Shown here piece by piece: positions 1 to 6,044 of a stretch of DNA of 8,645 bases. The DNA is from Gammaproteobacteria bacterium (lineage in GTDB: Bacteria > Pseudomonadota > Gammaproteobacteria > Pseudomonadales > Pseudohongiellaceae): assembly GCA_003556835.1 (NCBI GenBank), contig PWQG01000343.1:1-8645 (forward strand), in the 5' to 3' direction. How positions within the stretch are numbered: position 1 is the first letter of the stretch; each line of letters opens with the position of its first letter. Below the pieces are notes generated by a model, which was given only the letters and a program-made list of their open reading frames with translations, ran no database searches and was not told the origin of the DNA. Made by a program: the position numbers and the translations under genes.

Positions 1-513
1 GACCTGGTCATTGGTCCACTTGATCGCGTCCACGGCCGAGCCAGCCTGTGTGGTGCCAGCGGCTGCCTGTTCCGTCTGCACCAGGGTGTTGCCCTGGGGG
101 TAGGCGTTGGGGCCGCCCTCGACCAGGCTGTCCAGCGGGTCGGTGACGAACTCGCGGCGCTCGAAGTCGATGACGATCTTCTCCAGCGCAGCTTCGGCAA
201 CCGCTTCACTGATCGCAGCCACCGCCAGGATCGGTTGGCCGACGTAGCTGATGTAGTCCTTGGCCAGCATGGGGTTGGCCGGGGGTTCCGGTTCGCCCAG
301 GTCATCGGCGGTGATGATGTCCAGCACACCATCCATGGCCAGCGCTTCGGATGTGTCGATACGCAGGATGCGGCCACTGGGTAGCGGGCTGGTCAACAGA
401 CGGGCGAAGACCATGCCTTCCTTGCGGAAATCTTCCGCATAACGGGCGGCGCCGGTCACTTTGCCTTCCACACAGGGAGGCGTGAAATCCTTACCAATAT
501 GCATATAACTCAT
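1..513 (-). CDS. Xanthine dehydrogenase/aldehyde oxidase-family molybdopterin-binding subunit, N-terminal part (runs off left edge)
   Basis: This is the large, molybdopterin-binding subunit of a molybdenum hydroxylase, the enzyme class that oxidises aldehydes or N-heterocycles with water-derived oxygen. Only the first 171 codons are visible; family members usually exceed 700 residues. Reading from the ATG at 513, residues 14-24 (PCVEGKVTGAA) and the following RYAEDF form the usual opening of the a/b hammerhead domain. Residues up to about 120 continue that domain, including a YVGQPILAVAA segment and the acidic EKIVIDFE strand. The Moco-binding domains lie outside the window. The start codon overlaps the stop of the [2Fe-2S] subunit gene as ATGA, so translation is probably coupled. 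No signal peptide is visible at this N-terminus, although the partner carries a Tat signal. Substrate cannot be told from this fragment. Confidence 0.88.
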   Translation of the reverse strand, partial: MSYMHIGKDFTPPCVEGKVTGAARYAEDFRKEGMVFARLLTSPLPSGRILRIDTSEALAMDGVLDIITADDLGEPEPPANPMLAKDYISYVGQPILAVAAISEAVAEAALEKIVIDFERREFVTDPLDSLVEGGPNAYPQGNTLVQTEQAAAGTTQAGSAVDAIKWTNDQV

Positions 514-1097
514 GACAATTGCCCCGAGGCGCGCATGACGCCGTTCAGATAGTGATCATAGGCTCCACAACGGCAGAGGTTGCCGGCCATCGCCTGGCGT
601 GCCTCTTCCCGTGAGGGTCTCGGGTTGGTGTTCAGCAGTGCGACTGCCGACATCACCTGGCCGGGAGTACAGAAGCCGCATTGGGGACTGAGTTCGTCCA
701 CAAAGGCCTGCTGTACCGGGTGCAGGGTGCCGTCCGCCGCACGCAGACCTTCCACTGTGGTCACTTCCTTGCCCTTGACCGAGTGGGTCAGGGTGGAGCA
801 GGCGTAGTGGGTGGTGCCTTCAACGATGACCGTGCAGCTGCCGCATTCGCCGCGGTTGCAGCCCAGCTTGGTGCCGGTCAGGTTGAGTCTGTAGCGCAGG
901 GTGTGCGCCAGGGTTTCCTGGGGCGCCACATCCACGCGGCGGGTCCGGCCGTTGATGTTCAGCGAGACCAGTCGTTCGACCGCCCCCTGTTGTCGCGACT
1001 GCGCGCTGGCCATATACCAGCCCGCGCCACTGCTGGCCGCTGCGCCGGTGAAGATGGCGGCCTTGATAAATCGTCTTCGAGTCAGTTTGGGATTCAC
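510..1097 (-). CDS. Tat-exported (2Fe-2S)-binding subunit of a molybdenum hydroxylase
   Basis: This is the small electron-transfer subunit that passes electrons from the Mo site through two [2Fe-2S] clusters. From the chosen GTG start it has 195 residues. A twin-arginine signal opens it (T6-R7-R8-R9-F10-I11-K12, an Ala/Gly-rich core, then a likely ASA|Q cleavage near residue 32). The plant-ferredoxin cluster follows with Cys80, Cys85, Cys88 and Cys100, then the helical second-cluster domain with Cys140-x2-Cys143 and Cys175-x-Cys177. All eight cluster cysteines are present. GTG was preferred because GGAG lies 7 bases upstream and it puts the twin arginines near the N-terminus. The ATG at 1160, in frame and adding 21 residues, has no visible Shine-Dalgarno. 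The gene is coupled by ATGA overlap to the Mo subunit with no FAD subunit between them. Exported small subunits of this kind occur in E. coli PaoA, but there the FAD gene comes next. Confidence 0.9.
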   Translation of the reverse strand: MNPKLTRRRFIKAAIFTGAAASSGAGWYMASAQSRQQGAVERLVSLNINGRTRRVDVAPQETLAHTLRYRLNLTGTKLGCNRGECGSCTVIVEGTTHYACSTLTHSVKGKEVTTVEGLRAADGTLHPVQQAFVDELSPQCGFCTPGQVMSAVALLNTNPRPSREEARQAMAGNLCRCGAYDHYLNGVMRASGQLS

Positions 1098-1104
1098 CGT
1101 ATCA

Positions 1105-1108
1105 CTCC
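1105..1108 (-). promoter_or_regulatory. Ribosome binding site favouring the GTG start of the [2Fe-2S] subunit
   Basis: On the minus strand GGAG stands 7 bases before the GTG at 1097. The upstream alternative ATG at 1160 is preceded by an A/T-rich stretch with no purine-rich ribosome site, so this motif decides the start. The A/T-rich stretch holds a TATAAC hexamer (1162-1167, minus strand) that could be a -10 box for this gene, though no convincing -35 sits at normal spacing. Confidence 0.6.
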
Positions 1109-1242
1109 ATGGGGTCTTCTTCTGGGGAATGGAGGTGTTCAGGCTGGTGCCCGGACACATGGTTATACTTGTTTATTACCGAGTCTGACCCAAGAGACTA
1201 CTAAGTTATGGCTCCAGAAGCAATTGTGGACTTCGGGGCATT

Positions 1243-1261
1243 TTGTGACAATGGTCGACCA
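1243..1261. repeat. Two abutting short palindromes in the divergent promoter region
   Basis: TTGTGACAA (4-base arms around one G, 1243-1251) is followed immediately by TGGTCGACCA, a perfect 10-base palindrome (1252-1261). They lie 35-53 bases before the cyclase start, in the gap between the divergent Mo-hydroxylase and cyclase genes. The placement suits an operator, but each element is short enough to arise by chance, and no regulator gene is in view. Confidence 0.35.
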
Positions 1262-1296
1262 ACTGTTCGATTTCGGCTACCCGGGAGGGGTTCAGC

Positions 1297-2292
1297 ATGT
1301 TGAAAAGAACAAGAAAATTTGTCTTTTGCCCAATTGTGTCGTTGCTGCTGATGATGGTGGCAGGTTCTGCCAACGCACAGCCGGAACATGCCGTATCGCC
1401 GGAAGTCATCGAGGATCTGATCGAGCGTCTCTCCAATTGGGGGCGCTGGGGGGATGACGATGAAGCCGGCACGCTGAATTTCATCACCCCCGAGGTTCGG
1501 GTGGCCGCTGCCAGTCTGATCCGCAGCGGCCGGGTGGTGTCCCTGGCCCAGGAAACCCTGACCGAGCCGTCCGTGGACAATGCCAATCCCTATCGCCATG
1601 AGATGACAGCGACCGCCGAGGGCGGTTTCCCCTGGGCCCTGGATGACATCGGGGTCAATTTCCACGGCTATTCCCACTCCCACCTCGATGCCCTCTGCCA
1701 CCTTGTGCACGACGGTCGCATGTACAACGGCTTTTCCGCTGAGGAGATCAGTGAGGACGGTTGCGCGCGCCTGGATATCCGGGCGGCTGGTGATGGCATT
1801 GTGAGTCGTGGGGTGCTGCTGGATATGCCGCGTCATTTCGGGGAGCGCTGGCTTGAGCCCGGCACGGCCATCTACCGCGAGGATATCGAGGCCTGGGAAG
1901 AGGAAGCTGGTGTGCGTCTGCAACGCGGCGACGTGGTCTTACTGCGCACCGGCCGCTGGGCCCGACGTGCGGCCGAAGGCCCCTGGGACGTGGGGCAGAC
2001 GGCGGCCGGGCTGCACGTGAGTGCGGTGGAACTGCTGCATGAGCGGGAAGTGGCGGTGGTGGGCAGTGATGTGGCGATGGACGTCACGCCTTCCGGCATT
2101 GAGGGGTACCCGTTGCCGGTGCATCTGCTCCTGCTGCATGCCATGGGCACCCTGATCTTCGATAATCTCGAGCTGGAAGCCCTGGCTGAAGCGGCCGCCG
2201 CGGAAAACCGCTGGGAATTCCTGTTCACGGCGGCCCCCATGAAGGTACCCGGTGGCACGGGCTCGCCGCTGAACCCGATTGCCACCTTCTGA
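1297..2292 (+). CDS. Secreted cyclase-family (kynurenine formamidase-like) metal-dependent hydrolase
   Basis: This 331-residue protein belongs to the cyclase family (PF04199), metal-dependent hydrolases that include kynurenine formamidase; many members have unknown substrates. It opens with a classic signal peptide: basic MLKRTRK, a hydrophobic stretch to about residue 22, and a likely cut after GSANA (27). The W-G-D-D-D-E-A-G-T-L-N-F motif at residues 51-62 is typical of the longer branch of the family. The metal site is clear as His123, His127, His129, Asp131 and His135 (HxxxHxHxDxxxH). A second conserved block, VHLLLLHAMGTLIFDNLELEAL, spans 275-296. GGGAGGGG ends 6 bases before the ATG, a strong ribosome site. 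The gene diverges from the Mo-hydroxylase genes and converges on the receptor gene with only 12 bases between stops. A periplasmic location is inferred from the signal peptide. Amide, lactone or ring hydrolysis are all possible. Confidence 0.88.
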   Translation: MLKRTRKFVFCPIVSLLLMMVAGSANAQPEHAVSPEVIEDLIERLSNWGRWGDDDEAGTLNFITPEVRVAAASLIRSGRVVSLAQETLTEPSVDNANPYRHEMTATAEGGFPWALDDIGVNFHGYSHSHLDALCHLVHDGRMYNGFSAEEISEDGCARLDIRAAGDGIVSRGVLLDMPRHFGERWLEPGTAIYREDIEAWEEEAGVRLQRGDVVLLRTGRWARRAAEGPWDVGQTAAGLHVSAVELLHEREVAVVGSDVAMDVTPSGIEGYPLPVHLLLLHAMGTLIFDNLELEALAEAAAAENRWEFLFTAAPMKVPGGTGSPLNPIATF

Positions 2293-2304
2293 TACCCGAC
2301 CGGC

Positions 2305-4422
2305 TCAGAAATACCACATCATGCGGCCATAGAAGTTGCGACCCAGGCCCGGCAGGCGTTCGCGCATACCGATATCCGGATTGAAGGCCCGGTTGAAACC
2401 GGCCAGGTGATCCCGGTGCTGCTGGTCGAGCAGGTTGTTGATGCCGATGCCGAGTTCCAGGTCCTGTGTGGGATTGAAACGGCCACTGAGATTGATGATG
2501 GAGTAGCCTGAGGTTTCGGTTTCCTGGTTGGTTGCCGAGACGCGGCCCTGGCGCCGGTAGTTGACCGATTCCAGCGAAGCCATCCAGTCATTGCCCAGAT
2601 AGTCGGCGGCCAAAATCAGGTTGTCGGGCGCAATCCGGTACAGATTGTCATCGATGTCATCGCGCTCCCCGCGCACCATGCTGGCCACGGCCCGCAATTC
2701 AATGCGCTCACTGAGGCTGTATCCGGCTTCCACATCCCATCCATACAGGGTGGCGTCCACGTTGCTGAACTGCAACGGTTGCGGTCGGCCCATGCCCATA
2801 TTGGCCATCAACTGTGCAAAATTGTTGGCAAGCTCATTCTGTGAAGGCGTGCCCTGGATGTAATCGCTCACATCCTTGTAGAAGGCCCTCGGATAGAGGC
2901 TGTAACGGGCCGTTTCCAGATCGAAGCCGAACTCGAACTCCAGCGCGGTTTCCGGTTTCAGGTCAGGATCACCGATATAGGTGTTGCCGTCGGCCAGGCC
3001 ACCGGTGGATTCCATGGGAGCCCATAGATAGCGTTCCTGGTAGGACGGTGAGCGGGATTTGTGCGCAGCACCGATGTACCAGCTGATATCCGAGTCCGTG
3101 TCGATGCTGAGTCGGGCAAAAGCATCGACATTGTCATCGGTCTGACGCAGTTCCTGATCGTTGAAGGCTCCCGCCAGGTTGGCCGCCAGCATGTTCATCA
3201 TGAAGGGCATGCCCGAGGGCATGTCCATCGGGTTCATATTGGCCGAAACCTCGCCGGCGTCCATGCTCACCCGGTTGTAACGCAGGCCGGCCCGCAGGTT
3301 CATGCGATCGAGCAGTGCCATGTCGCGCTCGATAAAGCCACCGACAATATTGCGCTCCACGTCCTTGAAGTTATCCACGTAGAACATGGGCTGGTTGGGG
3401 TTGCTGATGACCGCATTGTGATCGGCAAGGTGCGCGTCGACACCGAACAACCAGCTGCCATTGTCCACGAAACGCTCCGCGCTCAGCGAGGCATCCAGGC
3501 TGTCACCGGTGGTGAAAGCCTGGCGGTAGCGCATGGTGCCGGGTCCCATGTCATTATCCTGGGGCGGGCGGCGCAGATCGAAGTTGTTCATCAGGTGCTC
3601 GACTTCGTTATAGGCCAGTTTGGCGGTGACGGTGAGATCGGCGCCCTGCCACTCGTAGCGGGAATTGAACAGGTCACTGTCTACCGCGGCGATATCCATG
3701 GGCAGGGCGGCGTTGCCAGCGTAGCCGGTTTCATTACGCGCATAGTCGATACTGAACTCGTGATCGCCCTGCTGGTAGCTGTAGCCCAGGTCATAACGCT
3801 CACGGTCGAATTCGGAAGGGGTGATGCTGCCACGGGCAAATTCTGCATCGTCGGCTTTTTCCTTCATCAGGAAGCTGCGGAAAATGTGGTTGCGATTGCT
3901 CAGGGAAAAGAAACCACTGGCCACCAGGCCGTCGTTGACCGTCTGCCCGCCGACATAGGTCCGGCCGCTGAACCTGAAGTCATCACCCAGGCCGAAATCA
4001 CCGGAGTAGGTTTCCGCGTTGACATTACCACCAATGGTCTCCTGGCCGGCGCTGACCGGGGTGATGCCGCGGTTGATGGTCAGTGATTCGAGCAGGGCCA
4101 CGGGCGCATAGTGCAGTGGTGCGTCCATGGCATTGGGACCACCCGAGCTGATCTTGGCGCCGTTGATGGAGACATTCATGCGATCACCGTACATGCCCCG
4201 GTACTGGGCGATGCCGGTCAATTCGCCGTTCTTGTTGATGTTGGCACCGGGCATCTGGCGCAGCAGTTGCGCCGTGTCGGCCGGGGCCACCATGGTGTCG
4301 TCGGTGCGCACGGTGTGGGTGTCGATCACCCCGGTGACAATGATTTCTTCCACGGACTGAGCGGCGGCGGTGCAGCTGAGCATGATGCTCAGTGGCAGCA
4401 ATCGGCGGGTGAGTGTGTGCAT
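2305..4422 (-). CDS. TonB-dependent outer-membrane receptor, Met-rich, probably for copper
   Basis: This 705-residue protein is an energised outer-membrane importer: an N-terminal plug inside a 22-strand barrel, driven by TonB. A signal peptide ends near residue 21 (CTAAA|QS). A TonB box, EEIIVTG, follows at 25-31, the plug runs to about residue 140, and the barrel to the terminal Phe705, the usual sorting residue. GDPDLKPE (484-491) is the typical late-barrel motif. The mature protein has no cysteine but about 30 methionines, seven of them between 396 and 411 in a probable extracellular loop, with a smaller cluster at 539, 542 and 544. The plug segment around GPNAM (95-99) resembles the CPNxMDP region I recall from OprC/NosA-type copper receptors, but with Gly in place of the copper-binding Cys. 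AGGAG lies 9 bases before the start. The gene diverges from the nnrU-family gene. Copper is the favoured substrate but not proven; another metal or a metal chelate is possible. Confidence 0.88.
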   Translation of the reverse strand: MHTLTRRLLPLSIMLSCTAAAQSVEEIIVTGVIDTHTVRTDDTMVAPADTAQLLRQMPGANINKNGELTGIAQYRGMYGDRMNVSINGAKISSGGPNAMDAPLHYAPVALLESLTINRGITPVSAGQETIGGNVNAETYSGDFGLGDDFRFSGRTYVGGQTVNDGLVASGFFSLSNRNHIFRSFLMKEKADDAEFARGSITPSEFDRERYDLGYSYQQGDHEFSIDYARNETGYAGNAALPMDIAAVDSDLFNSRYEWQGADLTVTAKLAYNEVEHLMNNFDLRRPPQDNDMGPGTMRYRQAFTTGDSLDASLSAERFVDNGSWLFGVDAHLADHNAVISNPNQPMFYVDNFKDVERNIVGGFIERDMALLDRMNLRAGLRYNRVSMDAGEVSANMNPMDMPSGMPFMMNMLAANLAGAFNDQELRQTDDNVDAFARLSIDTDSDISWYIGAAHKSRSPSYQERYLWAPMESTGGLADGNTYIGDPDLKPETALEFEFGFDLETARYSLYPRAFYKDVSDYIQGTPSQNELANNFAQLMANMGMGRPQPLQFSNVDATLYGWDVEAGYSLSERIELRAVASMVRGERDDIDDNLYRIAPDNLILAADYLGNDWMASLESVNYRRQGRVSATNQETETSGYSIINLSGRFNPTQDLELGIGINNLLDQQHRDHLAGFNRAFNPDIGMRERLPGLGRNFYGRMMWYF
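3190..3237 (-). other. Methionine-rich loop of the TonB-dependent receptor
   Basis: These 16 codons (residues 396-411) encode methionine at 396, 399, 401, 405, 408, 409 and 411, mixed with Pro, Asn, Asp and Gly. The pattern lies between barrel strands (RAGLRYNRVSM before it, the QTDDNVDAFARL strand after it). Methionine motifs of this type bind Cu(I) or Ag(I) in copper-handling proteins such as CopA/PcoA, CusF and Ctr transporters. The methionines are interspersed with other residues, so this is not a simple codon-slippage run. Confidence 0.75.
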
Positions 4423-4460
4423 CCGGTCTGGCTCCTGTTAGCGGAAAGTTTCTGCAGCGA

Positions 4461-4466
4461 AGTATA
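4461..4466 (-). promoter_or_regulatory. Candidate -10 box for the TonB-dependent receptor gene
   Basis: On the minus strand TATACT matches the sigma-70 -10 consensus at five of six positions and lies about 40 bases before the receptor start, giving a plausible short leader that contains AGGAG. No good -35 is seen 16-18 bases upstream, which would fit a promoter needing an activator. No Fur box was recognised. Confidence 0.35.
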
Positions 4467-4505
4467 AGGGCGGCGTCCAGAGCACAGGAATGTGGCATAG
4501 TGTCG

Positions 4506-4562
4506 CAGGATGTCCCCCGTGAAATGAATGCGGTATGCTGCGGCATCCTGGTCCGGTACCAG
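4506..4562. repeat. Inverted repeats in the receptor/nnrU intergenic region
   Basis: Two dyads sit together ahead of the nnrU-family gene. CAGGATG (4506-4512) pairs with CATCCTG (4544-4550), and one G-T and one C-G pair extend this to nine pairs around a 27-base loop. CTGGT-CCGGT-ACCAG (4548-4562) is a compact 15-base dyad that overlaps the first right arm, so the two structures could be mutually exclusive. They could be operator sites or leader RNA structure for nnrU. No promoter hexamers stand out clearly. Confidence 0.35.
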
Positions 4563-4585
4563 TTCCGACAATCGATAAGACAACA

Positions 4586-4589
4586 GGAG
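4586..4589 (+). promoter_or_regulatory. Ribosome binding site fixing the start of the nnrU-family gene
   Basis: GGAG, within an AGGAGA context, stands nine bases before the ATG at 4599. A nearer ATG at 4592 is in another frame whose product does not look like a protein family, so this site together with the membrane-protein frame decides in favour of 4599. Confidence 0.6.
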
Positions 4590-4598
4590 ACATGGCCC

Positions 4599-5183
4599 AT
4601 GATATGGCTTGTGGCAGGACTGATACTTTTCCTTGGCGTACATTCAACAGGGTTGCTGGCACCGGCCTGGCGCGAGCAGCAGATCAGCAAGCTGGGCAAG
4701 CCGGCCTGGAAAGGCATTTATGCGGTTTTGTCCCTGGTCGGACTGGTGTTGATTGTCATCGGTTACGGCCAGGCGCGGATGGAGCCGACCTGGATCTGGA
4801 TGCCGCCAGTCGGGCTGCGGCATCTTGTGCTGTTGCTGATGGTGCCGGTGTTCATCCTTCTTGTCGCAACCTATGTGCCGGGTAATGCGATCCGGGCAAA
4901 ACTGGGACACCCGATGCTGGCCGCGGTCAAGCTCTGGGCGCTCTCGCACCTGCTGGCCAATGGCACCGTGGCCGATATCCTGCTGTTCGGCAGTTTCCTG
5001 GCCTGGGCGGTCGCCGGCTTTGTGGTGCTGCGCCGGCGCGACCGGCTGGCTGGCAAAGAACCGGAAGCGAGCAATGCCAGGGCAACGGCCGGCACGATCG
5101 TCGGGGGCCTTGTGCTGTGGTATTTCTTTGCCGCCTACCTGCATGTCTGGCTGTTCGGTGTCAGCCCCATGCCTGGCGGTTGA
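4599..5183 (+). CDS. NnrU-family integral membrane protein
   Basis: This 194-residue protein belongs to the NnrU family (PF07298), a polytopic inner-membrane family. NnrU was first described as needed for nitrite and nitric oxide reductase expression or activity in denitrifiers, but members also occur outside denitrification. The family is related to the plant carotenoid isomerase Z-ISO, a heme b protein. Hydrophobic spans lie at about 1-20, 39-57, 73-93, 105-118, 124-144 and 164-186. Histidines typical of the family are His15 (GVHS), His74 (LRH), His104 (GHPM), His117 (LSHLLANG) and His182 (LHVW); which of them ligate heme here is unknown. The start is the ATG at 4599, with GGAG (4586-4589) nine bases upstream. 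The same frame is open further up but would only add a non-hydrophobic, poorly structured 62-residue stretch overlapping the receptor leader. It is followed after 108 bases by wrbA on the same strand. Whether this cell denitrifies cannot be seen. Confidence 0.88.
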   Translation: MIWLVAGLILFLGVHSTGLLAPAWREQQISKLGKPAWKGIYAVLSLVGLVLIVIGYGQARMEPTWIWMPPVGLRHLVLLLMVPVFILLVATYVPGNAIRAKLGHPMLAAVKLWALSHLLANGTVADILLFGSFLAWAVAGFVVLRRRDRLAGKEPEASNARATAGTIVGGLVLWYFFAAYLHVWLFGVSPMPGG

Positions 5184-5245
5184 TCGTATAAGCTGATCCA
5201 CGGGCACCACTTTCTCCGCCCATTGCGGGGAGCCGCTGGCGTAAG

Positions 5246-5279
5246 CTGTTTGCAACGTTCCACATAACGAAGCAAACAG
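5246..5279. promoter_or_regulatory. 34-base concentric interrupted palindrome in the wrbA leader
   Basis: CTGTTTGC (5246-5253) and GCAAACAG (5272-5279) are a perfect 8-base inverted repeat. Inside it, and on exactly the same centre, CGTT (5256-5259) pairs with AACG (5266-5269) around CCACAT, with AA opposite AA between the two stems. The right arm ends within the probable ribosome site AGAGG (5278-5282) of wrbA, nine bases before its ATG. It could be an operator for a dimeric regulator or an mRNA hairpin limiting access to the ribosome site. It lacks a downstream T-run, so it is not a typical terminator. Confidence 0.55.
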
Positions 5280-5291
5280 AGGTTTTCAGCA

Positions 5292-5891
5292 ATGGCAAAA
5301 GTACTGGTGCTCTATCATTCCATGTACGGACATATCGAAACCATGGCACAGACGGTCGCCGACGGCGCTCGTGAAATTGACGGTCTAGAGGTGACCGTCA
5401 AGCGAGTGCCGGAGACCATGGATGAGGAAGCCTTCCGCAATGCCGGTGGCAAGACGGATCAGTCAGCACCGGTGGCCAAACCGGCCGAGCTCGGTGACTA
5501 CGATGCGGTCATCTTCGGAGTGCCGACCCGGTTCGGCAATATGTCCGGGCAGATGCGCAACTTCCTCGATCAGACCGGTGGCCTGTGGGCCAACGGTACC
5601 CTGCACGGTAAGCTGGCCAGTGTCTTCACATCCACGGGAACCGGCGGCGGTGAAGAGATGACCATCACTTCCACCTGGACCACGCTGGCGCACCACGGCA
5701 TGATCATTGTGCCCCTGGGTTACGGCACCCCGGAGCTGTTCGACATCAGTCAGCCCGGTGGCGGCACACCCTACGGTGCTTCCACGCTGGCTGGCGGAGA
5801 CGGATCGCGCCAGCCCGATGAGCGCGAACTATCGATAGCCCGTTACCAGGGGCGACTGGTTGGGGAGAAGGCGAAACTTCTGACAGCCTGA
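5292..5891 (+). CDS. wrbA: NAD(P)H:quinone oxidoreductase WrbA
   Basis: WrbA is a cytosolic tetrameric FMN flavoprotein that reduces quinones by two electrons, protecting against semiquinone and redox stress. The 199-residue length matches the E. coli protein (198). Visible motifs are the flavodoxin phosphate loop YHSMYGHIET (8-17), the FMN-ring segment PTRFGNMSGQMRNFLDQTGG (78-97), STGTGGGEE (114-122), THR-rich TITSTWTTLAHHGM (124-137), and the WrbA signature GGTPYGASTLAGGDGSRQP (157-175). These agree closely with the enterobacterial sequence as I remember it. AGAGG is nine bases before the ATG and is partly covered by the palindrome described at 5246-5279, so wrbA expression may respond to whatever acts there. 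The nnrU-family gene is 108 bases upstream on the same strand; sppA starts 153 bases downstream. Confidence 0.96.
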   Translation: MAKVLVLYHSMYGHIETMAQTVADGAREIDGLEVTVKRVPETMDEEAFRNAGGKTDQSAPVAKPAELGDYDAVIFGVPTRFGNMSGQMRNFLDQTGGLWANGTLHGKLASVFTSTGTGGGEEMTITSTWTTLAHHGMIIVPLGYGTPELFDISQPGGGTPYGASTLAGGDGSRQPDERELSIARYQGRLVGEKAKLLTA

Positions 5892-5911
5892 TATGATGCC
5901 GGGTGGTCGAT

Positions 5912-5940
5912 GCCGGGTCTCCCCTGGTCGACGGCCCGGC
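5912..5940 (+). terminator. Possible weak terminator after wrbA
   Basis: GCCGGG (5912-5917) pairs with CCCGGC (5935-5940), extendable by a T-G and a C-G pair, leaving a loop of about 13 bases; TTT follows directly. The GC-rich stem just after the wrbA stop suits an intrinsic terminator, but the loop is long and the T-run is only three bases. Confidence 0.35.
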
Positions 5941-5967
5941 TTTCCTGCCCGCAACTCCCCTGCCGGA

Positions 5968-5995
5968 TTACCACAGCCCGAACATCCTGTATGAT
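5968..5995 (+). promoter_or_regulatory. Candidate sigma-70 promoter of sppA
   Basis: TTACCA (5968-5973, four of six to TTGACA) is followed after 16 bases by TATGAT (5990-5995, five of six to TATAAT). Transcription would begin near 6002, leaving a leader of roughly 43 bases with GGGA eight bases before the sppA ATG. Together with the hairpin after wrbA, this suggests sppA is its own transcription unit. Confidence 0.45.
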
Positions 5996-6044
5996 TGCCA
6001 TGGCACAGCCAGTTCATCCGCTTTTCTGATTCGGGACAGAACAC

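Noticed and set aside
681..1457. Plus-strand open frame across the [2Fe-2S] subunit and the start of the cyclase gene
   Set aside because: It overlaps two well-supported genes and the divergent control region, with no ribosome site or domain.
1201..1923. Minus-strand open frame of 240 codons across the cyclase gene
   Set aside because: It is antisense to the cyclase-family gene, which has a strong ribosome site, signal peptide and metal motif; the antisense product resembles nothing.
3061..4086. Long open frame (341 codons) on the plus strand
   Set aside because: It lies wholly antisense to the TonB-dependent receptor, shows no family motif and no ribosome site, and is a by-product of GC-rich codon use.
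4360..4422. Possible lipobox (LSC) in the receptor signal peptide
   Set aside because: The residues before the Cys (M-L-S) do not match a lipobox, and a normal cleavage site AAA|QS follows; outer-membrane barrels use ordinary signal peptides.
4413..4598. Extended N-terminus for the nnrU-family protein
   Set aside because: The frame is open, but the added residues are not membrane-like, would begin inside the receptor gene, and the good ribosome site is at 4586-4589 before the ATG at 4599.
5895..5918. Direct repeat GATGCCGGGT, two copies 14 bases apart
   Set aside because: Only two 10-base copies, with the second forming part of the possible terminator stem; no sign of an array, iteron or mobile element end.
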